The notes: generated by a model from the sequence alone, not told the origin. Shown: positions 43,523 through 54,890, numbered from the stretch's first letter. The stretch is 64,000 nt of DNA from Corinectria fuckeliana (GCA_019137255.1 WPDH01000052.1:248001-312000); one strand, 5' to 3'. Numbers and translations: made by a program.

Positions 43523-45160
43523 ATGTTCTCCCACAGCCGGCTGCTCGCCCGGAGCTGCAGGCCGACTCCGTCCCGGGCTCTTACATGGTCCCGCCGGCGT
43601 CTTCACGCCTCTGCCGCGCCCCTTCAAGCAGGTGCTCGTCCCGGCAGGTTTGCCTTCGAGGCGCCCAACCAGGGCCAGCTGCTCTCCCACCAAAGGGAGC
43701 AGCAGCAGCAGCACGGCGTCTCGGCCAAGAGCTCCGGCCCTCCCGCCGCCTCCCAGCCCCGCGCCGTCCTCGACGGCTCCATCAACGGCGGAGCGCCCAT
43801 CGCCGTCTCGAGCTGCCCCCGCTTCGTCCAGATCGAGGACAAGCAGCGCGGCGGCTGGACGAGGCTCGACCCGGTTGCCCTGCGCGACAGCTGCGCCTGC
43901 GCCAAGTGTACGGATCCCGCCTCCGGCCAGAAGAACTTTGCTTCGACCGACGTCCCCGCCGACATCGAGATCGACCAGGTCCGCCTGGCGCCGGACGGCC
44001 TGGGTGTTACGTTCCGCAACGACATCCAGCGCCTCGCCCAGGGCGGCCACGAGATGATCGTCCCGTGGGAGACCATCGAAAAGGCCCTGGGCCACCGCGA
44101 CGTGGATCGGCTGCCCTACCCGCGGCAAGACGCCGTGTACCCAAAGACCGGGCGCACGTTCTGGGACACGGAGACGATCTCGAAGCGCATCCGCAAGATC
44201 GACTACCACGACTTCATGCAGGGCGGCGACGCCTTCTGGCACACGCTCCTCGACCTGTCCAGCCTCGGCCTCGTCTTCCTCAAGAACGTGCCCGCAGACG
44301 AGGGCGCCATTGTCGACATCACGACGCGCATCGCCAACATCAAGGAGACCTTCTACGGGCGCACCTTCGACGTGCGCGCCAAGCCCGACGCCGAGAACGT
44401 CGCCTACACCAGCGGCTACCTCGGCCTGCACCAAGACCTGCTGTACCTGGAGCGGCCGCCCGCCATCCAGATCCTGCACTGCCTGGAGAACTCGTGCGCC
44501 GGCGGCGAGTCGCTCTTCAGCGACGGCCTGCGCGCGGGCGAGCTGCTGTGGCTGCAGGGGGGGTCGTCGTCGTCGTCGCGGGCCGTCGAGAACCTCGCGC
44601 GCGTGCGCATCCCCTACCACTACGAGAAGCACGGCTACTGGTACCGGCAGAAGCGGGCGCTCTTCGACGTGACGGCGGGCGATGGTGGCGACAACATCCT
44701 GGCCAGCGTGTACTGGAGCCCGCCGTTTCAGGACCGCTTCCAGCTGCCGGCCGTGGACATGCGCGCGTGGCTGGAGCCGGCGCAGCTGTTCCACCGGCTC
44801 ATCAACGCCCCGGACGCTATGTACCAGGTGAAGATGGCGGCGGGCGAGTGCGTGCTGTTCGACAACATGCGCGTCATGCACGGCCGGCGGGCGTTTGACG
44901 CGAGCGGCGGATCGCGCTGGCTGCGCGGAGCCTACATCGAGCGCGAGGACTTCGTCAGCCGCGTGCTGCATGTCCCGGATGCGCTGGCCGAGGCGTACCG
45001 CGGCGGCGAGGCGTGGGGGCGGGCCGGGGAGGACCGCAAGCTGAGGGCATCGCTGTGGTTTGCGCATGTCAAGGCCCAGTTGGGCGTTGTGGAGGATGGG
45101 TTGCGAGCAAAGGGGGCGTTGGAGCTGGGCGAAGAGCACTATCGGCAGCTCAATGTCTAG
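43523..45160 (+). CDS. Gamma-butyrobetaine dioxygenase-like 2-oxoglutarate/Fe(II) oxygenase, probably mitochondrial
   Basis: Likely the last or an early hydroxylase of carnitine synthesis (gamma-butyrobetaine or trimethyllysine dioxygenase). Single exon, 545 residues, very GC3-rich. An N-terminal basic, Arg-rich stretch without acidic residues (RLLARSCRPTPSRALTWSRR) looks like a mitochondrial presequence. The N-terminal zinc domain of the family shows as LRDSCACAKCTDP. The TauD-like fold holds the iron ligands His303 and Asp305 (GLHQDLLYLE) and the distal His453 (VMHGRRAF). The 2-oxoglutarate-binding Arg is probably in RWLRGAYIE. The ATG at 43523 was chosen because it opens the presequence. 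The carnitine pathway is an inference from the family. Confidence 0.9.
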   Translation: MFSHSRLLARSCRPTPSRALTWSRRRLHASAAPLQAGARPGRFAFEAPNQGQLLSHQREQQQQHGVSAKSSGPPAASQPRAVLDGSINGGAPIAVSSCPRFVQIEDKQRGGWTRLDPVALRDSCACAKCTDPASGQKNFASTDVPADIEIDQVRLAPDGLGVTFRNDIQRLAQGGHEMIVPWETIEKALGHRDVDRLPYPRQDAVYPKTGRTFWDTETISKRIRKIDYHDFMQGGDAFWHTLLDLSSLGLVFLKNVPADEGAIVDITTRIANIKETFYGRTFDVRAKPDAENVAYTSGYLGLHQDLLYLERPPAIQILHCLENSCAGGESLFSDGLRAGELLWLQGGSSSSSRAVENLARVRIPYHYEKHGYWYRQKRALFDVTAGDGGDNILASVYWSPPFQDRFQLPAVDMRAWLEPAQLFHRLINAPDAMYQVKMAAGECVLFDNMRVMHGRRAFDASGGSRWLRGAYIEREDFVSRVLHVPDALAEAYRGGEAWGRAGEDRKLRASLWFAHVKAQLGVVEDGLRAKGALELGEEHYRQLNV

Positions 45161-45406
45161 ACAGGTCAGTCTCTTCAACAAGCGGTTCATGACATAGATG
45201 GATGGATGGATGAATTGGTTCAACTGTAGTTATCGGGGGCCCAGCATAGCGAGAATTGTAATCGATTGGTTGATCAAACATAAAGTGACATAAAATCAAC
45301 CTGTGTGTTTTCCGGTATCGCATCACCCTTGCCTAGTTACGCCAGTGCCTTTTCCCTCAACTATCATCAGGCCGCACCGAGCGATGGGGTATCGTTGTTT
45401 CGTTCT

Positions 45407-46886
45407 TCATTTATCCCACTTCTTGGCCTCGACGCCATCCGGTGGTTGCGTGTCCACGGTGCGGCCTTTGACGTCGTTCCAGTCGGTGCTGAGCGTGGTG
45501 CCATTGCTTTCAGTGAAGCTCTTCATCATTGCCCGCTGCTGCTCGGGGCTGGCGTCTTTGAAGAGCTTCTTGAAGAACCCGTTGACATCCTTGCCGTCCT
45601 CTTCGTCCTCGTCTTCCCCAAACTTGTCCCAATTCTTCGCACCGGTGCGGGATGATGTTGGGTACGGGAGCCCCGCAGGTTTGGCGGGCTCGGTGGGCGC
45701 CGCGGGATCTTCGGTGGTTGGAGGAGCAGGCAGCTCAGCATCCGCAGACTTGGCCAATTTTTCAGATGCTTCCATTGCCTTCTTTCTAGCTTCCTTCAGA
45801 AACTCCAGTCTACGGGTAACTAGTTAGAGCAGTTGCAGAGCGCGGATAGAATAGTACTTACTCAGCCTGTTCTTTTGCAGCTCCGGCATCGGTTGACTCT
45901 TTCTTGCTCTCACTCTTGAGCTGAGGCCACTTGCCAGCGTTCTTCTTCTTGAGGGTGAGCTCGACTTTATTAGGCGTAACCGTATACTTTGAAGCATCAC
46001 CGTCAATCTCGCCCCACAGGTCGAGTCGGAACGGCTTCTCGTCGCCGTTGGGATAGATGACCGAGTCAAGGATGACTGCAGAAGGAAGGTACTGGACCTG
46101 GAGCTTCTCCTTGTTGATACCCTTGGAGAAGATGGAAACGGACATAGTCGCGCCGCTCTGGAACTCCTGGAGTCGGATTGGCGCGTCAGCGGGGACTACC
46201 GGCTTAACTGGTGCCTGTGTGGGTGCTGCCGCTGCGGGCTTGGGAGCTTCAGGTTGCTTCGCAGTGCCATGATCAGCAAGGTCCTTCTGCTCAGGCTTCG
46301 AGCTGGTCGTAAGCTTCCTCGCAGGGTCGTCCTTCGGGAGCTTCTCCAGGGGGAAGAGGATCTGTATGCGGAGAGTGCTGGCCGCGCGCCACTCCTTGAC
46401 CTGCGCAGGGCCCTTGTCTCCCAGGGCGATTCCTATATCGCCCTTATTCTTGTTCATCTCGTCACTCTGAGCCTCGTCCTTAGCCTCGTCTAGCGTGACC
46501 GTGTAAAACCCGTTCTCGTCCGTGTGCTTCTTCGCCGGGTCTTCCTTCTCGACGGCGGGGAAGCCCTTGATGAGCCGCATCGCGTACACGCAGCAGGCGT
46601 CGGCGTTGGCATACTGGCGGAGGCGGAAGTAGGCGACTGCACGGCGGTAGTGCGCCTCAGCGAGCAGGGGCCGCTTGTTGCGCTGGAATGCGGTGTGCCA
46701 GGCAAGATCTGCATCGTCGAGGGCTTCCTGGAAGCGGCCGAGGCTGATGAGGGCCTTGGAGCGAGCGATGAGCCAGGTCGGGTTCGGGGAGGCCTTCAAG
46801 GCGGCAGAGAGCTTGCTGACGGCTTCGTCCCAGTTTCTCGCCTCGGCAGCCGCGAGGCCTTGCTGGGCCTGTGTGATGTGTGACAT
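45407..46886 (-). CDS. SGT1: SGT1-type co-chaperone (TPR-CS-SGS)
   Basis: Hsp90 co-chaperone needed for kinetochore assembly and SCF ligase function. Two exons, 46886-45862 and 45809-45407, phases consistent (51-base intron with perfect GTAAGT), 475 residues. The domains run in family order: an N-terminal TPR region (residues about 1-115, with AAEARNWDEAVSKLSAALKA), an Ala/Pro/Lys linker, a CS domain (APIRLQEFQSGATMSVSIF to KVELTLKKK), and a C-terminal SGS domain with KNWDKFGEDEDEEDGKDVNG and SFTESNGTTLSTDW. The product ends AKKWDK. The start ATG at 46886 gives MSHITQAQQGLAAA. Convergent with the dioxygenase gene, about 250 bases apart. Confidence 0.95.
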
Positions 46887-47234
46887 GGTTGAGGGTGTGC
46901 AATAGAGACTGCGAGACCGTCGAGTGTCGTCCCGTGGGGGGATGAAGAAGTCGAAGTTGCTGGTTGTGACCTGCGATGGTTGGTTCTGGAAGCTGTAGTG
47001 GGGCACGGCCGGCGAGCTGCCTGGAACATCTCGTCGGTGGTGGGGTAATTCAACTAACGGTTTATTACGACAGTGGGGGGCACAACAGAAGCTCAAAGTC
47101 CCAAACACGACGCTTATATGCACAACTCTCAAGATGCCAGAGAGGTGGCTCCGAATTGGAATTAACATTAGATAATGTCATTGCATGCTGTTGATATTCA
47201 ACTACAAAAGCTGAAGCCCGCGTACAGTGACTTG
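46887..47234. other. Short intergenic region: SGT1 promoter and 3' end of ERG7
   Basis: About 350 bases. Both flanking genes are on the minus strand, so it holds the SGT1 promoter and the downstream end of the lanosterol synthase gene's neighbourhood. Nothing else seen. Confidence 0.6.
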
Positions 47235-49682
47235 CTACTCGTGCTTCTTCTCATCCTCATCCTCATCTTCGTCCGACAACGGGACGCTGATTCCTGCCAC
47301 AAACTTCTCATCCGGGTATCTCCTTGCGAACATCCCCAAGGCTTTTATCGGGAACGAAAACTTGTAGTTTGGGTACGAGATCATGCACGATTTGTTGAAA
47401 ACGCCTTCAATCGCCTCTTGTAGCCACTCTCCGTTGGGCTGCTGTCGGTCCATGATGAACTGGATTCCTTTCCGGAGAGGTTCTATGTTAGAGTACTCAG
47501 CCTCCATCAGACCAATGAGGGCCCAGGCCGTTTGTACCACAAGAGACCCGGTGGGATGCTCATGGTACTCCATAGTCTCACAAGCCTGGACGCATTAATT
47601 AGCAGATAACCTAGACGGTCCAGCAAGCAAGCAAACGTACCTTGTAACTTTCAGACCACCCACCATCGTGCCTCTGCTTTGACAAGAGGAAATCGCAGCC
47701 CCGACTAGAGACCTGGCTGTTGGAATACGTCTCCCCAATACTTGCCATACTTTCAAGAGCAAACATTGTGGCGTATGTGAAGCAAATGCCCCAGCTACCA
47801 TACCAACTGCCGTTGGGCAATTGGTTTGTCTTGATCCAGCTGGTCGCTCTCTTGATAAGCAGCTCGATCTCGTCTGTCCGATAGTCGGGCCAGTGCTTGC
47901 TGAACAGCGACAACGCAGTGACACAGGCCGTGGTGCATTCGGGATAGTCGTACTCAATCATGATTCGACCAAATACCTCAGCAGCATTGAGCATTTCGAG
48001 GTACTCTCCTCCCCTGCGCCTCTCATACGACGACATTCCGCCGCTCTCGTTTTGGTAGAGGAGTAAGGTGTCGACCGCATCAAAGATTCGCTGATCTTCA
48101 ACGACCTGCGGATACCCTTCCGTCTTTTGAAGCAAGATAATGGCCTTCAAGGCCTCAGAGATGCAATCACTGACGCCATAGCCCTGGTCCTTATTGCTAA
48201 ATGGCCAGCCCCCCTTTCGAGGTTGGCGGTAGCACTTGTCTTGGTCCACGCAGTTCTCCCGGATCTGTTGGCGCTCTAGGTAGTGAAGCGCCTTTATGAG
48301 CATAGGGCGCCACCTCTCGTCGTCATGCAGCCCAGCCTCAAACACCGCCAGGATCAGAAACGCAGTGTCCCAGCACTGGACACCGTTGGTTCCGTTGACC
48401 AGCATACCCTCATCCTTGACCCATAAATACTCTTCCAGCCGCTCGATATGTCGCTTGACGCTGTAGGCGTCGGGCCCGTCTCGGACGTAACAGACGAGTG
48501 TGTTCATGGGGGCGTTCACCGGGGCAAGATCAGCATAACCTGTGTTGGCATCCTCCATGTCGACCAGTTCGCTAACCCAGGCTTCCGCCTTGTTCTTGAT
48601 GGCGTTCGGCCGAAGGTAGCGGTTATAGACATTGACCAGAAACCAGTTGGCCGAGTTCAAGAGCCAGGACTTGGGGTGGTAGTTATCAACAGCTGTGATA
48701 CTGTTGCGGTGGCTTGCCCAGTTGATCTCATTGTAGGGCTGCGGGAACAGCTCCTGTTTCAGGCCGCGGATGATGTCCGTCTCCTCACAGCTCCATCTCT
48801 TGGAGTAGAGGTAGCCCATGGGCAAAAAGACCATTCTGATGTGAATCCACCACCTCCAAGGTGAAAAGGGAAGCCAGTCGGGAAGGAGCCAAATCTCGGG
48901 TGGCACGGGATTCACAATGTCCCAGTCGACTACACCAAGCACCGCCATCCAGAACTTAGCCCAGTGCGGCGCGTAGAGGGCTCCTCCGAGCTTGTGTAGG
49001 GTTGCTCGAGCCTTGACCATGATGGGGTCTTCAGGATCCACGCCGGCAAGTCGGAGGACAATGTAGTTCAAGGAGGTGCCGAAGACAGTGCTCTCCCCTT
49101 CAATATGCAGTCCCCAACCGCCATCTTCGGGATGGGCTCGCGCGGACAGGTAGTTCTTTATCTCGATCGCATACGCAGAGGGAATCGGGGTCTTGGTGGC
49201 ATACCAGGTGACGACAATGCCTGGAAGGAGGAACATGGGGCCGCCGTACTCGCAACCCCAGTGGCCGCTAGGCAATTGAAGCTTCTCGAAGAAGGCAAGG
49301 CCATTGTTTGCGGCGTCTAGGGAGCTCTCGGGGTTGGGAAGCACTGGGAGGTCCTGCGCAGAGCTGTGGTTAGTTGGCTATTTGCCCGAGGTGCAGACCT
49401 CGCGATCTGGTAGGAGAGGTGAGGGATAAGTACCAGGGGCAAATTCAGATAGTATTTTTCCGCATAGCTCTGAGGCCATTCGTTGGCAGCTTCATCGTCG
49501 GCGAGGTAGTGCCACGTGTGACGGCTGTCGTCGTCCTTGATTCGCCATCTCGTGTGGTCCGTCTTGGTCTCAACGTGCGGTTGCTTGGGGAGTGGCTGGC
49601 CTGGAAGGGGCTTGGATTTGGAGTCAGCACCGCGCTTTCGCGAATTGGCCTTGCTGACGTCACGCCCAGTTGCGGACACCAT
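47235..49682 (-). CDS. ERG7: Lanosterol synthase (oxidosqualene cyclase)
   Basis: Cyclises 2,3-oxidosqualene to lanosterol in ergosterol synthesis; a peripheral ER/lipid-droplet enzyme. Three exons, 49682-49434, 49353-47641 and 47585-47235, all joined in phase 0, 770 residues. The N-terminus is basic and Lys-rich, then DHTRWRIKDDDSRHTWHYL. Several QW repeats are visible (for example QLPSGHWGCEYG, KQRHDGGWSESYK). The catalytic acid is Asp479 in GVSDCISEALKA, the DCTAE-type motif. Near the C-terminus NKSCMIS matches the NKSC-IS signature that I recall for lanosterol synthases, in contrast to the APPGGMR segment of protostadienol synthases. This argues for primary sterol metabolism over a fusidane-type pathway. 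The acidic tail (DEDEDEDEKK) is lineage-specific. Confidence 0.95.
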
Positions 49683-50210
49683 CTTCTGGCTGCTTGAGTT
49701 GTGCGCCTGATGCAGGTGCGCAGTGTCCCCAAGTCGAGTCTCTGTTTCCGATGGTGATTGAGTGGAGCGATTTGGAAGCTGTGGAAAGTCGTAGATTAGA
49801 TAATTAACCAAGCTGAGAAAGAGGCGAGAATCGTCTGCTTTTACAGCAGCTGTCCTTGTCCCACTTTCCCCCGTTTCTTCCACTGCAGCACTGTCGCCCG
49901 CGTGCGAGGTGCCTGCCAAATTCCCCAGAATTAACCGCACTGGCGGTCAAGACCCCTACTAGTCCATATAGTACCTCTAGGACGTAAGGTAATTAGGCAC
50001 TTAGGTAGGTAGGCACCTATCCGTACTATGTACCCCGAAAATTGTTGAGTACGTGAAACCCACTGCAATCATTTCGCATGTGACACCAATAAAGCTAGAC
50101 AGAAGAAGTTCCGATTCACTTCTACGATCTAGACATCCCTCTCTCGAGGGCTCTATTTCTTCTTCTCTCAGCTCGTGTTTGTCTGCCATCAAGGACATTT
50201 GCCGCCAACA
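49683..50210. other. Divergent promoter between ERG7 and SPO11
   Basis: About 530 bases shared by a housekeeping sterol gene and a meiosis gene. The middle (49975-50035) is dense in TAGGTA/TACCTA-type words, including TAGGTAGGTAGG followed by CACCTA. Confidence 0.6.
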
Positions 50211-51798
50211 ATGGACATGGATGCAGCACCTGCTGCACCAGAACTCATGCACTGCAACCAAGTCGACAGCCACCCACCAACGGGAGAAGAAGACGACGCA
50301 TCTGATACGAATACGGCGGCAAGCCACGGCCCCGGGGTCATCGTCGGGTCCGTTGTATCCCGCTTAGAGACCATCCTGGAGACGATCGTGGATTCCCTCG
50401 CTGAGTGCCAGGAGCTGTCAATTGCTCTCTCGCGTCGAGGTTCTCATCGAAGGCCCAGCGCGAATCGCCTGGAGCATGTCTGCTTCCCTGGTCGGACTGT
50501 ACAGGAGGCCCGGAAGTTTGGCAAGCCATGCGCTACTGTCCTAATTTTGCATTGGTCTAACGGTCTATCCAGCTCGAATCCTTCTGATTCTTCAATTATC
50601 CCACGATGCTCTGGTTTCCGGGACTGTCCTCACCAAGCGGTGTGTCTAGGCTCCGGCCACCGGCTCCCGACGTTCCAGTGACTGACCGGAGTTTCATATT
50701 GTAGTCACATATATTACCAGCACCAAGACCTCTTCGAGAAGCAAAGCCAAGTGGACGATCTCGTGGACGATCTCGCTGTGACGCTAGGCGTCAATCGCGG
50801 AGACCTGAACATTGTGCGCCTGTTAGCAAGTGCACCGCCAAATGTTAGCTAATCGCAACAGGTCGCAGCCTCCAAAGGTGTCTTGGCAGGTCCCCTGGCA
50901 ATTGATCTGAAAGATGGCAGCCGTCTAGATCCAACAGCAGGTAGCTTAGTGAGCAAACCTCGTGTAACGCCTTTGGACTATCTCTCACCTTAGGTATCTA
51001 GGGCATTCCTATACCAACAACCAAGTCCATCTCAAGGATCAACGTCGACAATCTGCGGTGGATCTTAGTTGTGGAGAAGGATGTAGGATAACCCCGAGCA
51101 TCTAATCCCTGCAGTGCTTATAGACGCAGGCCATCTTTCGATCTCTATGTTCATCCCAGTTCTGGAGAACATCCTCTTGCGGACCTGGTGTGGTCCTCAC
51201 GGTAGGCGGGCCCTCCTTCTTGTCTCACGCAGCTAACCGATATTAGGCAAAAGGGTACCCCGACTTGACAACCCGATTGTTCTTGAATCTAGTCCATACG
51301 ACAAATCACCGTTTGCCAATACTGGGCTTGGTGGACTACGACCCGGACGGCGTCAACATCCTCAAGTGCTATCGCTACGGTTCTCGAAAGCTAGCCCATG
51401 AGGCCAATGCCCGCACACCGGCAATGAGATGGCTGGGAATCAAGTCGAGCCAGCTGATGCACATCCCTGGGGTAGCGCCTGGGAGCCCGAATCCCGACGA
51501 AACGTCCAACGATAGCAGCCAAGGATCCTCAACCACTTTCGGCACGAGCAAGACTTCTATCTCGTCAACGTCATGTCAAGACCCAGTGACATATCTATCG
51601 CCGAGGGACCGTCGGGCTGCCGAGTCGGCCTTGAGGGTGCTCCTCAGTTCTCCTCCGGGTGAAATGGAAGCGGCTGAAATGAAGAGGGAGTTGCAGGTAA
51701 TGCTCAAGCTCGGGGTCAAGGCCGAGATTGAGTGGCTTGATGATTCAGGAAACATGTGCCAGTGGCTGGATCAGGAAATGAGTCTTGCTCTTTCATGA
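50211..51798 (+). CDS. SPO11: Meiotic double-strand-break protein Spo11 (topoisomerase VI A-type)
   Basis: Makes the programmed DNA breaks that start meiotic recombination. Seven exons: 50211-50520, 50573-50639, 50705-50813, 50862-50948, 51002-51082, 51130-51201 and 51247-51798; phases consistent, 425 residues. The winged-helix domain holds FPGRTVQEARKFARILLILQ and the tyrosine site RHIYYQHQDLFEKQ (catalytic Tyr129 or Tyr130). The Toprim domain holds the metal-binding Glu in WILVVEKD and the DxD in GLVDYDPDGVNILK. The first intron (50521-50572) begins with GC, not GT, in a GCAAG context and has a TCTAAC branch. The other introns are GT..AG. The long run of short introns hides the gene from single-frame reading. 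The C-terminal part (about 330-380) is a Ser/Thr-rich insertion. Confidence 0.93.
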
Positions 51799-52019
51799 GA
51801 TGCGGAATTAGTCAGAATCATGTTCTGATGTAGAATTAGCCCAGATCAAGCACCATTGCATCGCAGATGCCATTGAAGCTGGGGCATTTCGCCTACCCTG
51901 TCACCTGTACTCTACCCCCACATGTACCGTGCGAAAACCGCGGGGTATTTACCCACACAGTCCCCTCACTCTTCATAAAAATTTGTATCCTTTCATCCCA
52001 AACTTCCAGAAGCATCGCC

Positions 52020-52677
52020 ATGGCTCCCAAACTCTCAGAAGAGGAGATCGATGATCTCATTTACTTCTCTCGAGCCGGTGAGAAGGGTGATCTGGTTGAG
52101 ACCCTGAAGAGCCTGGCGGAGCGGGAGAAGGTCACTCCGGCCGAGGTCGTCGCAGCCGCTCAGGATGACGGCAAATCCACATGCCTACATATGGCGACTG
52201 GAAACGGCCACTTGGGTATGTCAGCAACTCACTTGCGCAAGTTCCATGAGTGGATGTTACGAGTGTTTAAGTTATGGAGACATCGAAGGCTAACGGCAAG
52301 TGAAAGGGGTTGTCCAATACCTGGTTCAGTGCTTTGAGTCACGGCCCAAGGAGGAGAAGCAGGCATTCCTAGACGAGGGCAATGAACATGGCAACACGGG
52401 TCTTCACTGGGCGGCTCTGGGCGGACATCTCGACACGGTCAAGTTTCTGATGGAGCAAGGGGCCGCCCCCGCGCTCGCCAACGAGCAAAACTACGTCCCC
52501 TTGGATCTCGCCTACTTCAACAACCACAACGAGATTGCCCAGTACTTTCTGAAGGTGGCGGAAAGTCTCGAGACCAAGGATGGGGACACCGGACTGAGTG
52601 CTGCTGTCGAGTCTGTTGAGATCGAGGGCGGCGACGATAAGACTGATGAGAAAAAGGACGACAATGAAACCGCTTGA
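52020..52677 (+). CDS. Small ankyrin-repeat protein, YAR1-like
   Basis: Two exons, 52020-52215 and 52307-52677 (91-base intron with GTATGT donor, GCTAACG branch, GAAAG acceptor), 188 residues. After an acidic helix (LSEEEIDDLIYFSRAGEKGD) come two to three ankyrin repeats: STCLHMATGNGHLGVVQYLV, completed across the splice junction, and NTGLHWAALGGHLDTVKFLM, then VPLDLAYFNNHNEIAQYFL. The tail is strongly acidic. Size and layout match yeast Yar1, the chaperone of ribosomal protein Rps3 in ribosome assembly; the match is by architecture and is not certain. I chose the acceptor that gives GHLGVVQYL because it keeps the ankyrin spacing; another AG six bases upstream would add two residues. Confidence 0.88.
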
Positions 52678-53490
52678 GGGGTCAGGCCGGAAATTCGCAG
52701 AGGGACGAGCAAGAGAGCATCCCGATGAAGAACCCTGACCAAGATCCAAATCCGTCTCACGGATTGAAATGAGGGTATGGCCTGGAAGAAAGGGGATTAA
52801 AAGTCAGAATATCAATGACTCCGGGTCGTGGATCACAGAGTACGACAGGAACCAGGGGTCAGGATGCATGGGCGCAACGGAGGATCAAATAGTAGGATCG
52901 AGGCTGGAGGTTTCTTTGGGCGAAGCTATTCGTGGCCTTGTCCTATTGCCAGGTAGCAGAACGGATAGAGTGGATAGATACCGCCTCAAGAGGAAATATC
53001 GATACCAACATGGTCAACCAATCTCAATCTTGTTCCGCATCTATTTGTCTATCCCATGTATTTCGTCTTATTACTTTTGCTTCTATACCGTGCTTGGCTT
53101 TGTGGTCTGTACGAACATGGCTGCTGTAAGCGTTTGGAATGAAACAATGAAATGTCTTTTGTTAAGTGACTTGTTTCTGAGCCTTTGTTGTTTCAGCAAC
53201 TGTTCAGAAAGATGTAAAGCCGTGGACCAATGTAGTTGTTTATTTACCTTCATAATTCCTAGCTAGAACACTAAGACCCTGGCATGTTGGAGGCTGTTCA
53301 TGGAAACTGTTCTGAACATACAAGTTAGATACGTCCTACCGCAAACGCAGGAACAGACAAAAGGCAAACAGCGTAAGACTCGAACTACATAAAGCATTCA
53401 CCCAGCACTTGCAGATTGTATTTCTAGGGTCTCGCGAACCAAATAAACTTGATCAATCCAGCTTCAATACTACGTCAAAGAGAGTACAGG
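52678..53490. other. Intergenic region, nothing recognised
   Basis: About 810 bases. A plus-strand frame at 52769-53266 reads as composition only, with no motif. Confidence 0.55.
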
Positions 53491-54204
53491 ATGTGTCAAT
53501 ATCTGACTCTCATCTACGCATGCCAACATGCCGCAAGGACGTGTGCCATTGTGCGATGTACCAACCCAAAGGACTGTCTTTTCAGCGAGATGTTCTGGGG
53601 AGTCGACGGGGTCGATGCCGACGACCTCCCCCCGGAGATGTACTTCTTCGAGGAGCTCAAAGTGACCTGCCAAGATTGCTCCCACACCATGGTGCGCGCC
53701 GAGGCCGAGAAGGAGAAGGACTTCAGGGCCCTCAACGACGTGATTGCCGAGATCCGCGGCGACGTCGAGGACCTCTCCGAGTCCCTGAGCCGGCAGTGCA
53801 AGGACCGGGCGCTGCAGTCGCCGAAACAGCCTCGCCGCCAGCCTCCAGTGAGGGATCTCAGGAACACCTGCGCGGCGGGCGACTGCCACGGCCCGACGGC
53901 CGCCAGCCCCGACGGGCGCAGGGGAGACTTCTGCGAGGAGCACACCTGCGCAGCGAGGGACTCTGGCTGTCTCCGGGACGCGTACAACCCCAGGGTCCCC
54001 AGCGACGCCGTCTGCTACTGCCTGGTCCACACCTGCGTCCAGGACAGATGCGAGGCGCGGGTTGCGGACCCCGACCAGGACCTTTGCGCTGAACACGTCG
54101 GGGCACACGCGCGGGAGAAGCCTCGCGCCAAGAAGCATCGTCTTAGTAAAAAGGATGTGAAAGCCTGGCAGCGTGTGACTGCGGAAGAGATCGGAAGGGG
54201 TTGA
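53491..54204 (+). CDS. Cysteine/histidine-rich protein with three C..CxxH.C-type modules
   Basis: Single exon, 237 residues, from the ATG at 53491. No signal peptide or membrane segment. The start, MCQYLTLIYACQHAARTC, resembles the C-x-x-x-x-x-x-x-x-C-x-H opening of many uncharacterised fungal proteins and probably binds zinc. A helical Glu/Asp-rich stretch follows (about 70-115). The C-terminal half holds three related modules: NTCAAGDC...FCEEHTC, GCLRDAY...CYCLVHTC and DRCEARV...LCAEHV. A basic tail (EKPRAKKHRLSKKDVKAW) ends the protein. I assign no function. GC3-rich codons and the cysteine order support a real gene; it directly borders the A+T-rich element. Confidence 0.75.
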   Translation: MCQYLTLIYACQHAARTCAIVRCTNPKDCLFSEMFWGVDGVDADDLPPEMYFFEELKVTCQDCSHTMVRAEAEKEKDFRALNDVIAEIRGDVEDLSESLSRQCKDRALQSPKQPRRQPPVRDLRNTCAAGDCHGPTAASPDGRRGDFCEEHTCAARDSGCLRDAYNPRVPSDAVCYCLVHTCVQDRCEARVADPDQDLCAEHVGAHAREKPRAKKHRLSKKDVKAWQRVTAEEIGRG

Positions 54205-54890
54205 ACGTACTGAGGTCTGATTTGCCGCTGGGTAGGTGATCTGAGAGACATGTGGTGGGACTGATCTGGGGTTTGAAGAGATGAACTGGGCATTGCAGGA
54301 TAATGTCTCGGAGTTGAAACGAAGACTTGAATAAATTATCCGAGAAGAGACAGCTACTTGAGGAGACTTGAAGGGAGTTTCATGTTATTGTCACGTCTGC
54401 GGTCAGAGACTCAGAGGCAGCAACCTCGCGACCGCTTGGGTTTTGTATAATCTTGTCTCGGCCATGTTTGTAATACCGAAACCACGTAATACTTGACTAC
54501 ATAACTTACCGCGCTTACGACCATGTTTGCATAAAGTCTTTAGGGCAGTAAAGCCTAGTTTCCCGTGAATATTTGAGTGATTGAAAGAAAACGGGAAAAT
54601 ATTTATATTAGTATTACATAGAGGCCCCTTCTAGAAAACGGCATCCTTCCGCTTCATGATCCTCGCCGTCAATCTTCCCCAAGCCCTCTCCCGGAGCTCT
54701 TCGACAATCATATGGATATCTGTATACTAGCATTAACCCTTTAGGGAATTCGGTCTAGACTGTTGCGGTCAAAGACATGTGATGCCCCGTCCATACGGAC
54801 CATACTGACGGTGCTATTATGTAGTTACAGTTTGCCGTTTAATGCTCCGTGTTTAGCCCCCGCCCCGGAGCTTCGGGCGGAGACTATTAA
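54205..54890. other. Flank of the A+T-rich element
   Basis: About 690 bases, progressively A+T-rich, no gene seen. A GC-rich patch (54780-54890) lies directly against the terminal repeat. Confidence 0.55.

Noticed and set aside
43412..45223. 603-residue minus-strand frame opposite the dioxygenase
   Set aside because: Antisense of a GC-rich gene, with Val/Ala/Arg/Asp-dominated composition and no motif.
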